Source: Brevibacillus aydinogluensis (GTDB lineage: Bacteria; Bacillota; Bacilli; Brevibacillales; Brevibacillaceae). From it: a DNA stretch of 64,000 nucleotides. The first letter of the stretch is position 1; every line of letters starts with the position of its first letter. The translations under genes and the position numbers were made by a program. The notes under the pieces were generated by a model. That model searched no databases. It worked only from the letters and a program-made list of their open reading frames with translations, and was not told the DNA's origin. This document shows, piece by piece, positions 58,232-64,000 of this stretch. Location: NCBI RefSeq assembly GCF_031954365.1, contig NZ_JAUSVZ010000015.1; one strand, written 5' to 3'.

Positions 58232-58371
58232 CCGTTCCCTGGGGATGGCTTGCTTGTCCGCCGCTCCGCCAGGCGGCGGCAGCACCTCTTGGCGGGAACA
58301 CCCATGCGCAGATTGACACAGTCTGAATCGCACAGGTTCGAACAGAAACGGAAGGGAGAGGTAAGGGTCCC

Positions 58372-58572
58372 ATGAAGGTGATTCATGTATTGGCGTTGCT
58401 GCCGTTTATCGGCATTCTCGCCTGCATCCCGCTGGTTAACCGCGTCACCCCATACGTGTTCGGTCTGCCGTTTCTCCTCTTTTGGGTCGTCATGTGGGTC
58501 GTGCTCACATCGGTGATCATGGCAGTCGTGTACAAACTGGACCCGGCGAACAGGGAGGAGGATGCAAAATGA
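58372..58572 (+). CDS. DUF3311 small membrane protein
   Basis: A 66-residue protein with two hydrophobic helices (VLALLPFIGILACIPLV and FLLFWVVMWVVLTSVIMAVVY) joined by NRVTPYVFGLP, the conserved DUF3311 core. Its stop overlaps the start of the sodium-symporter gene by ATGA. DUF3311 genes are regularly found in this position before SSS transporters and probably encode an accessory subunit (inference). Confidence 0.85.
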   Translation: MKVIHVLALLPFIGILACIPLVNRVTPYVFGLPFLLFWVVMWVVLTSVIMAVVYKLDPANREEDAK

Positions 58573-60044
58573 ACGCCGCGCTGCTGGTCATTTTCGCCTT
58601 TCTGGCGCTTTCTCTCTACCTCGGCATCCGGGCGCGCAAAGGCAAGGACATGAATCTGGAGCAGTGGACAGTGGGGGGGCGCGGCTTCGGCACCATTTTG
58701 GTCTTTCTCCTGATGGCGGGGGAAATCTACACCACGTTTACATTCCTCGGCGGCAGCGGCTGGGCCTACAGCAAGGGCGGCCCGACGTTCTACATCATCG
58801 CGTACGGCGCGCTGGCCTACGTTCTCTCCTACTGGCTGCTCCCCGCCATCTGGCGCTATGCCAAGGAGCACAAGCTGGTCTCCCAGTCGGACTTTTTCGT
58901 CAGCAAGTACAACAGCCCGTATCTGGGCATCCTGGTCTCGCTCGTCGGCGTGGCGGCGATGATTCCCTATCTGGTGCTGCAGCTCCAGGGCCTGGGGATC
59001 ATCGTGTCGGAAGCGTCGTACGGCAGTATCTCCCGTCAGGCGGCCATCTGGATCGGGACCATCGCCGTCACCTTGTACGTCATGGTCTCGGGCATTCACG
59101 GCTCCGCCTGGACAGCGATGCTCAAGGACATCATGATTCTGTTTGTCGTCGTCTTTCTCGGTCTCTATCTGCCATTCCACTACTACGGCGGCATTCAGCC
59201 GATGTTTGAAGCGGTGGAAGCGGCGATGCCCGGATTTCTCGCCCTGCCGGAGAGCGGCATGAGCCCCTCCTGGTTTATCTCCACGGTGCTTCTGACCGTG
59301 CTGGGCTTCTACATGTGGCCGCACACGTTCGGTTCCTCCTACTCGGCGGAAAACGAGCGGGTGTTCCGAAAAAATGCGATCATCATGCCGCTCTACTCGC
59401 TGGTGCTGCTGTTTGTGTTTTTTGTAGGGTTTGCCGCCATTCTGCAGGTGCCCGGTCTGAAGGGGGCGGACGGCGACCTGTCGCTCCTGCGCCTGTCCAT
59501 CCAGACGTTTGACCCGTGGTTTGTCGGCGTGATCGGGGCAGCGGGCCTGCTGACCGCCATCGTGCCAGGGTCGATGATCCTGATGGCCGCCTCCACGCTG
59601 CTGGCGAAAAACGTGTACAAGGTGTTCGCCCCGCAGGCGAGCGACGCGCAGATTTCCAAGCTGGCCAAGTACCTGGTGCCGGTGGTGGCGCTCATCTCCC
59701 TCTACTTTACGTTTGAAGGCGGCAGTGCAATTGTCGCGCTGCTCTTGATGGGGTACAGCCTGGTGACGCAGCTGTTTCCCGCTCTCTTGTTCAGTCTGAT
59801 GAAGCGCAATGTGGTGACCAAACACGGGGCAGCGGCCGGCATTATCGCCGGGGTGGCCACGGTGGCTGCCATTACGCTGAGCGAGACCACGGTCGGCAGC
59901 CTGTTTCCCTTTTTGCCGCAGGCGATTCAGGATCTGAACGTCGGCATCGTCGCGCTGATCGTCAACGTCGTGGTGATGGTGGCAGTCAGCCTGGTGATGC
60001 GAAGCAGGAGCGCGATCGGCGACAAAAACGCGCATGCCGCGTAA
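58569..60044 (+). CDS. Sodium:solute symporter (SSS family)
   Basis: A 491-residue transporter with about 13 transmembrane segments. SSS features are the N-terminal helix, EQWTVGGRGFGTILVFLLMAGEIYTTFTFLGGSGWAYSKGG (in parts), IPYLVLQLQGLGIIVSE, and GLLTAIVPGSMILMAASTLLAKNVYK, which contains the sodium-site Ser region. Coupled to DUF3311 by ATGA and downstream of an M20 hydrolase. The substrate may be an organic acid or acylated amino acid, but nothing in the sequence decides this. Confidence 0.9.
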   Translation: MNAALLVIFAFLALSLYLGIRARKGKDMNLEQWTVGGRGFGTILVFLLMAGEIYTTFTFLGGSGWAYSKGGPTFYIIAYGALAYVLSYWLLPAIWRYAKEHKLVSQSDFFVSKYNSPYLGILVSLVGVAAMIPYLVLQLQGLGIIVSEASYGSISRQAAIWIGTIAVTLYVMVSGIHGSAWTAMLKDIMILFVVVFLGLYLPFHYYGGIQPMFEAVEAAMPGFLALPESGMSPSWFISTVLLTVLGFYMWPHTFGSSYSAENERVFRKNAIIMPLYSLVLLFVFFVGFAAILQVPGLKGADGDLSLLRLSIQTFDPWFVGVIGAAGLLTAIVPGSMILMAASTLLAKNVYKVFAPQASDAQISKLAKYLVPVVALISLYFTFEGGSAIVALLLMGYSLVTQLFPALLFSLMKRNVVTKHGAAAGIIAGVATVAAITLSETTVGSLFPFLPQAIQDLNVGIVALIVNVVVMVAVSLVMRSRSAIGDKNAHAA

Positions 60045-60049
60045 GCGAT

Positions 60050-60078
60050 TTGACATGGCTTTCATTCCCTTCTATCAT
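60050..60078 (+). promoter_or_regulatory. Promoter of the MBL hydrolase gene
   Basis: Consensus TTGACA (60050-60055), 17-bp spacer, TATCAT (60073-60078). Confidence 0.65.
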
Positions 60079-60123
60079 CAGAGGGAAAGCAAGATCATTG
60101 TTGAGGGAAGGTAGGGAGATCAC

Positions 60124-60816
60124 ATGTTGGATATCCGGTATCACGGCCACTCCTGCGTACAGTTGACGAGTGGGGAACATTCGATCATCGTGGACCCGTT
60201 CATCTCCGGCAATCCGCTGGCGACGACCGCGCTGTCCGACATTCGCGTGCAGTACATCCTGCTGACGCACGGCCACCAGGATCACATCCTCGACGCCGTG
60301 GAGCTGGCCAAGCAGAACGATGCGACGATTATCGCCACTTTTGAACTGGCCAACTACCTGGCCTGGCAGGGCGCGAAGACGATGGCGCTCAATCTGGGCG
60401 GGTCGGCAGCGTTCCCGTTTGGCCGCGTAAAAATGACCCAGGCGTTCCACAGCTCCGGCATGGTCTACGACGAGGAGCAGCGGATCGTCTACCTGGGCAT
60501 GCCCGGCGGGTTCATCGTGAACATCGGCGGCAAGACCGTGTACCACGCCGGAGATACCGGCCTGTTCGGCGACATGAAGCTGCTTGGGGAGCGCCACGAC
60601 ATCGACGTTGCCTTCCTGCCGATCGGGGATGTCTTCACGATGGGACCGGAAGACGCGGAAACGGCCGCCGAGTGGCTCAAGGCCAAGTTCGTCGTGCCCA
60701 TTCACTACAATACGTTCCCGCCGATCCAGCAGGACGGAGAGGCGTTCATCGCCCGGCTGAAGGAAAAACGGATCGATGGACAGGCGCTGAAGCCGGGAGA
60801 AAGCATCCAATTGTAA
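60124..60816 (+). CDS. Metallo-beta-lactamase-fold hydrolase, UPF0173 family (YtkL-like)
   Basis: A 230-residue MBL-fold protein. Metal ligands are in YHGHSCVQL, the HxHxDH motif LTHGHQDHILDA near residue 56, AFHSSG, and HAGDTGLFGDM near residue 140, with VPIHYNTFPP toward the C-terminus. It is a conserved hydrolase of unknown substrate. It has its own promoter and a terminator downstream, so it is monocistronic. Confidence 0.9.
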   Translation: MLDIRYHGHSCVQLTSGEHSIIVDPFISGNPLATTALSDIRVQYILLTHGHQDHILDAVELAKQNDATIIATFELANYLAWQGAKTMALNLGGSAAFPFGRVKMTQAFHSSGMVYDEEQRIVYLGMPGGFIVNIGGKTVYHAGDTGLFGDMKLLGERHDIDVAFLPIGDVFTMGPEDAETAAEWLKAKFVVPIHYNTFPPIQQDGEAFIARLKEKRIDGQALKPGESIQL

Positions 60817-60885
60817 ACGCTTTGTGCAGACAAAAGCGGGCAGTGCGAACGAATGTGAAGCACGTCCAGTCAAACAGGCAGACAC

Positions 60886-60924
60886 AGCCGTTCCTCCCTT
60901 TCAAACCGGGAGGGCGGCTTTTTT
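60886..60924 (+). terminator. Terminator after the MBL hydrolase gene
   Basis: AGCCG-TT-CCTCCC pairs with GGGAGG-G-CGGCT across a 9-nt loop; six T follow. Confidence 0.88.
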
Positions 60925-61003
60925 GTTTGTACCAATAGCAGGCGCAGCGGCATATGTGGCGTTATTTTCATGACGTGTGCTGCTTTACATCGCTCATATC
61001 TAA

Positions 61004-61037
61004 ATGATATACTAATGATATCACTTTAAAATCATTA
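61004..61037 (+). promoter_or_regulatory. Repeated ATGAT elements upstream of the SPFH gene
   Basis: Direct repeats ATGATAT at 61004-61010 and 61015-61021 (11 bp apart, one helical turn) and an inverted pair TAATGAT/ATCATTA at 61013-61019 and 61031-61037. A plausible operator for the ribbon-helix-helix protein encoded downstream. Confidence 0.45.
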
Positions 61038-61056
61038 TAAAAAGGAGCGTGCGGAA

Positions 61057-61899
61057 ATGACGGAAAAACAGACGTGGGCGCTGAATGGGTTTATCGGTTT
61101 GCTGCTGGAAGTCGTTCTTTTTGCATTGGGACTGTATTTCCTCAGCGAGGGCAGTCTGATCGGCGTCCTCTTTCTGCTGCTTGTCGCTGTGGGTATCTCG
61201 GGGTTCTTCATCGTACAGCCCAATGAAGCAAAGGTGCTCATCTTCTTTGGCCAATACTTGGGCAGCGTGCGCCGGAGCGGCTTTTGGTGGGGAACGCCGT
61301 TTACGATTCGTAAAAAGGTGTCGCTGCGCGTTCGCAACTTCAACAGCTCTAAGCTGAAGGTCAACGATGTGGAAGGAAATCCGATCGAGATTGCGGCCGT
61401 CGTCGTGTTTCGCGTGGTTGATTCCGCCAAAGCCTTGTTTGACGTAGACAATTACGAGACATTTGTGGAAATCCAAAGCGAAACGGCACTCCGACACATT
61501 GCCAGCAGCTATCCCTACGATACGTTTGAAGACATCAATGCCAGCTCACTGCGCGGCAATGCGGATGAGGTCGCGGCGGAACTGGCCCGCGAACTGCAGC
61601 AGCGGCTGCAAGTAGCCGGTGTTGAGGTGTTGGAGGCGCGCCTGACCCATCTGGCCTATGCGACGGAGATTGCGGGAGCGATGCTGCAGCGACAGCAGGC
61701 AGCCGCGATCATTGCCGCTCGGCAGAAGATCGTGGAAGGGGCTGTCGGCATGGTTCAAATGGCCGTCAACAAGCTCAAGGAAGACGGCGTGATCGACCTG
61801 GACGAAGAACGAAAAGCAGCCATGGTCAACAATCTGATGGTAGCCATTGTATCCGAACGGGAAGCTCATCCGGTCATCAATACGGGCACGATCTACTAG
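61057..61899 (+). CDS. SPFH/Band 7 domain membrane protein
   Basis: A 280-residue protein. Two N-terminal hydrophobic segments (ALNGFIGLLLEVVLFALGLYF and LIGVLFLLLVAVGISGFFIV, read in parts) are followed by a Band 7 domain (VQPNEAKVLIFFGQYLGSVRRSGFWW, NDVEGNPIEIAAVVVFRVVD). A coiled-coil/oligomerisation tail (EIAGAMLQRQQAAAIIAARQKIVEGAVGM) comes next. Such proteins form ring assemblies at membranes. RBS AAAGGAG. It is followed 21 nt later by a small Arc-like DNA-binding gene, a recurrent pairing. Confidence 0.9.
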   Translation: MTEKQTWALNGFIGLLLEVVLFALGLYFLSEGSLIGVLFLLLVAVGISGFFIVQPNEAKVLIFFGQYLGSVRRSGFWWGTPFTIRKKVSLRVRNFNSSKLKVNDVEGNPIEIAAVVVFRVVDSAKALFDVDNYETFVEIQSETALRHIASSYPYDTFEDINASSLRGNADEVAAELARELQQRLQVAGVEVLEARLTHLAYATEIAGAMLQRQQAAAIIAARQKIVEGAVGMVQMAVNKLKEDGVIDLDEERKAAMVNNLMVAIVSEREAHPVINTGTIY

Positions 61900-61920
61900 A
61901 GCAGATGCTGGTACAGGGAT

Positions 61921-62121
61921 ATGGCCAAAAAGAAGCAGTTTCCCTTGCGAATTGACATGCATCTGTACGAGGTGCTGGAACGGTGGGCGGCCGATGAATT
62001 CCGCAGCGTCAATGCCCATATTGAATTTCTGCTTCGTGAGTCCGCCAGACGCGCCGGCCGCCTCTCTTCTGGCGGCAAGGAACAGAAACATCCGGATGAG
62101 AACGACCAGGAACATGACTGA
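61921..62121 (+). CDS. Small ribbon-helix-helix (Arc-type) DNA-binding protein
   Basis: A 66-residue protein: KKKQFPLRIDMHLYEVLERWAADEFRSVNAHIEFLLRESARR (in parts) is an Arc-like strand-helix-helix, with the N-terminal FPLRID strand that would insert into the major groove. A charged tail (GGKEQKHPDENDQEHD) follows. It is cotranscribed with the SPFH gene. Probably binds its own operon promoter. The RBS is weak (CAGGG). Confidence 0.8.
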   Translation: MAKKKQFPLRIDMHLYEVLERWAADEFRSVNAHIEFLLRESARRAGRLSSGGKEQKHPDENDQEHD

Positions 62122-62185
62122 TGCTTCCTGCCACGCGATCACGGCGGGCGTACCTGTATCCGCCAAGAAGTGTGTGGCACATACG

Positions 62186-62228
62186 AAACACAAGCCGTGC
62201 TCCCAATGGGGGACACGGCTTGTGTTTT
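62186..62228. terminator. Bidirectional terminator between the RHH gene and mtaD
   Basis: AAACACAAGCCGTG (62186-62199) pairs perfectly with CACGGCTTGTGTTT (62214-62227) around a CCC/GGG inner stem; T-rich on the plus side and A-rich upstream, so usable for both convergent genes. Confidence 0.9.
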
Positions 62229-62245
62229 TGCGTCCGTGCGTTTCG

Positions 62246-63538
62246 TCACAACCCCTGGACCAGTCTCGCCGCCCGCTTGGCCGCCTGTTTTTTGATCTCT
62301 TCCCAGGAGAGGGTAAGGAGTTCACGCCGCCGCATCATCATGCGGCCGTTGACGAATACGGTGTCGACGTCTCCGCCCTGGGCGCCGTAGGCGATCAGCG
62401 AGGCGATGTTGTGGACAGGCTGCAGGTGAGGCTTGTCGAGGTTGATCAGAATGAGGTCTGCCTGTTTGCCCGTTTCCAGCGTCCCTACCTCGTGGTCGAT
62501 GCCCAGCAGTTTGGCGCTTTCGATCGTCGCCATGCGCAGCACCTGTTCCGCCGGCAGCCGGGTCGGGTCGCCGTAATCCAGCTTCTGCAGCCAGGTGGCG
62601 GCTTTGATCTCCGCAAACATGTCCAGCGTGGTAGCGCTGCCGGCGCCGTCCGTACCAAGGCCGACGGTGATGCCTTGCGCCAGCAGATCGGTCACCGGCG
62701 CAATTCCGCAGCCCAGCTTTAGGTTGCTGACGGGATTGTGGGCGACGCCGCCGCGCATGCCGCGCAGGTAGCCGATGTCTCGGCGCGTCAGGTGGACGGC
62801 GTGGGCCAAGAGGACATGATGGTGGTCGAACAGGCCGAGCTGGAACAGGTATTCGGTCGGGGTCTGTCCGTACTTGTCGCGGAGCTTGACCGTCTCCTCG
62901 ATCGTTTCCGCCAGGTGGATGTGGATGGGCACGCGCCGTTCCCGAGCCAGTGCGATCACCTCCCGCAGCGGTTCGGGAGGGCAGGTATAGGGGGCGTGCG
63001 GGCCAAACATCGTGGTGATGCGTCCATCGCCAGCACCAGACCACTTTTCCACCAGGTCGATCCCTTCCTGCATCCGCTTGCCTCCGTCATCCTGGAGAAA
63101 GACCAGACCCCGGGTGAGCGAGGCCCGCATCCCGCTGTCCAGCACCGCCTGTCCCACCGCGTCCATGCAGACATACATGTCGGCAAACGCGGTCGTGCCG
63201 GAGCGGATCATCTCCGCTGCGGCGAGCAGCGTGCCCCAGTAGATGTCCTCTTCCGTCATCCGCGCTTCAGCGGGCAGCATCTTTTTCTCCAGCCAGTCCA
63301 TCAGCTTCAGGTCGTCGGAAAAGCCGCGCATCAGGCACATGGCGGCGTGGTTGTGGGCGTTGATCAGGCCGGGCATCGCCGCCATTCCCCTGGCGTCAAT
63401 CACCTCGTCTGCCTCACGGTCGATGACGGGGGCGACGCCGGCGATCCGCTCGCCCTCGATCAGGATGTCCCCCGCAAACGGTTGCTCTCCCTCCCGCATC
63501 GTCAGAATCGTGCAGCCTTTGAGCAGTGTCGTCTTCAT
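62246..63538 (-). CDS. mtaD: Amidohydrolase, 5-methylthioadenosine/S-adenosylhomocysteine deaminase family
   Basis: A 430-residue amidohydrolase of the MtaD/DadD/TrzN-like group. Metal ligands lie in PGLINAHNHAAM near residue 60, HIHLAETIEE, LLAHAVHL and GLGTDGAGS near residue 285. The PHAPYTCPPEPL loop and NPVSNLKLGCGIAPV region are typical of adenosine-nucleoside deaminases. It likely deaminates SAM by-products such as 5'-deoxyadenosine, methylthioadenosine or SAH. ATG at 63538; the RBS is GGAGGGG. Confidence 0.88.
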   Translation of the reverse strand: MKTTLLKGCTILTMREGEQPFAGDILIEGERIAGVAPVIDREADEVIDARGMAAMPGLINAHNHAAMCLMRGFSDDLKLMDWLEKKMLPAEARMTEEDIYWGTLLAAAEMIRSGTTAFADMYVCMDAVGQAVLDSGMRASLTRGLVFLQDDGGKRMQEGIDLVEKWSGAGDGRITTMFGPHAPYTCPPEPLREVIALARERRVPIHIHLAETIEETVKLRDKYGQTPTEYLFQLGLFDHHHVLLAHAVHLTRRDIGYLRGMRGGVAHNPVSNLKLGCGIAPVTDLLAQGITVGLGTDGAGSATTLDMFAEIKAATWLQKLDYGDPTRLPAEQVLRMATIESAKLLGIDHEVGTLETGKQADLILINLDKPHLQPVHNIASLIAYGAQGGDVDTVFVNGRMMMRRRELLTLSWEEIKKQAAKRAARLVQGL

Positions 63539-63906
63539 CTGGACTCCCCTCCACGTAATGATGATGGTGTCGCTTTGAGCGTAAGGGTTGCCGTTGCGGA
63601 AAGGTCAAGAGGCGGAGAAAACTCATCGTATGATATCCCTTTTGTTATTGTCCCGAAAATTTTCATGGAGGATTGTCTATGTTCTATGTACCCTGCTAAA
63701 AATGCAATACATGGAATGATTTCCCGATGTTTTACAAACATGACTGATGCGGATTCGCGAGATAGGCATTTCAGTGCTGGGGTGATAGAAAAGCTTCATT
63801 TGAGGCAGGTTGGAAATGATGCAACGCATAGGGGACTTGAGGAACGGTAGATTCACGGCATCACGGGCTATATTTACGTTTATGCTGAACATATTTTTTA
63901 TACTAT
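63539..63906. other. 368-nt AT-richer intergenic region next to the IS-like end
   Basis: No convincing gene. A short frame from ATG 63684 (54 codons, MYPAKNAIHG...) has no similarity I recognise. A GGAGG at 63667 precedes another ATG that stops after six codons. Base composition is visibly lower in G+C than in the neighbouring genes. Confidence 0.5.
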
Positions 63907-64000
63907 TGTCAACGCCGACTTTATTTTGACCCACCATCGCCGGTTTAGAATTGACCCACCCGGCGATTTTTTGTTGGTTAGGTGGTAGAGGGGGAGCCGT
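63907..64000 (+). mobile_element. Probable left end of an IS21-family insertion sequence (cut by window edge)
   Basis: The segment begins TGTCAACGCC and contains two direct copies of TTGACCCACC (63926-63935 and 63951-63960). The pattern resembles the repeated TTGACCCA end repeats of IS21-family elements. A hairpin ATCGCCGG/CCGGCGAT followed by six T lies between them, a plausible shield against incoming transcription. The istA gene would start beyond the window. Confidence 0.55.

Noticed and set aside
1..64000. CRISPR arrays, tRNA or rRNA genes
   Set aside because: No regularly spaced repeats and no tRNA- or rRNA-like sequences were noticed; a tRNA scan would settle this.

Overview
This 64 kb window is from a high-GC member of the Bacillota, probably a Bacillales relative of Brevibacillus (inference). 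The evidence is a Trp T-box leader, a ykkC guanidine-I riboswitch, CcpA-type cre boxes, a Fur box, sigma-A promoters, a Bacillus-type SDH and a DctB/DctS/DctR dicarboxylate sensor. Genes are dense, often overlap by ATGA, and are mostly chromosomal. The only sign of a mobile element is what looks like the left end of an IS21-family element at the far right edge.

Layout: (1) 1-8982, the 3' part of a translationally coupled cobalamin operon (cbiET-cobI-cobM-cbiG-cobB-cobQ-cobT-cobA-sirC) closed by a terminator. (2) 9104-14474, a sugar-acid module: PrpR-like regulator, KdgT permease, DUF1537 kinase and PdxA2 dehydrogenase. The regulator has lost every ATPase/sigma-54 hallmark I can check, and a shared 17-bp palindrome lies downstream of its own promoter and of the kdgT promoter. 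(3) 14687-29698, a large carboxylate island: DASS transporter, MaoC hydratase, TRAP DctPQM, FCD-GntR regulator, SucCD-like CoA ligase, MmgE/PrpD enzyme, a full succinate dehydrogenase, two-subunit class I fumarase and a CitE-type lyase. Three copies of one operator-like motif just upstream of the DASS, MaoC and sucC-like genes tie it together as one regulon. The gene set would convert a C4 or, more interestingly, a branched C5 dicarboxylate (itaconate, mesaconate, methylsuccinate or citramalate) to acetyl-CoA plus a 2-oxoacid. This is my best candidate for an undescribed system.

(4) 29700-30575, guanidine riboswitch and a paired SMR exporter. (5) 30820-42834, lipoate ligase, DctA symporter, TrpD-like transferase, SRPBCC/ArsR pair, divergent DctB versus DctSR, LD-carboxypeptidase, Dps, pantothenate kinase and DUF523. 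(6) 42995-48031, a gluconate locus (6-phosphogluconate dehydrogenase, RpiR regulator, GntK, GntP) with a shared operator-like palindrome and a cre. (7) 48129-52908, LysR/AzgA-type permease pair, ferritin-like protein, Fur-controlled FhuF-like reductase and a Gmad2 lipoprotein. (8) 53117-63538, an internally duplicated secreted protein, T-box-trpS, a frameshifted DUF3139 gene, an M20 hydrolase with a DUF3311/SSS transporter, an MBL hydrolase, an SPFH/ribbon-helix-helix pair and an MtaD-type deaminase. (9) from about 63907, the IS21-like end.

The recurring theme is uptake and oxidation of organic acids under CcpA control: two perfect and two near-consensus cre sites precede kdgT, gntK, the maoC operon and dctA. 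No tRNA, rRNA or CRISPR array was seen. All assignments come from reading the sequence and family knowledge; no searches were run.
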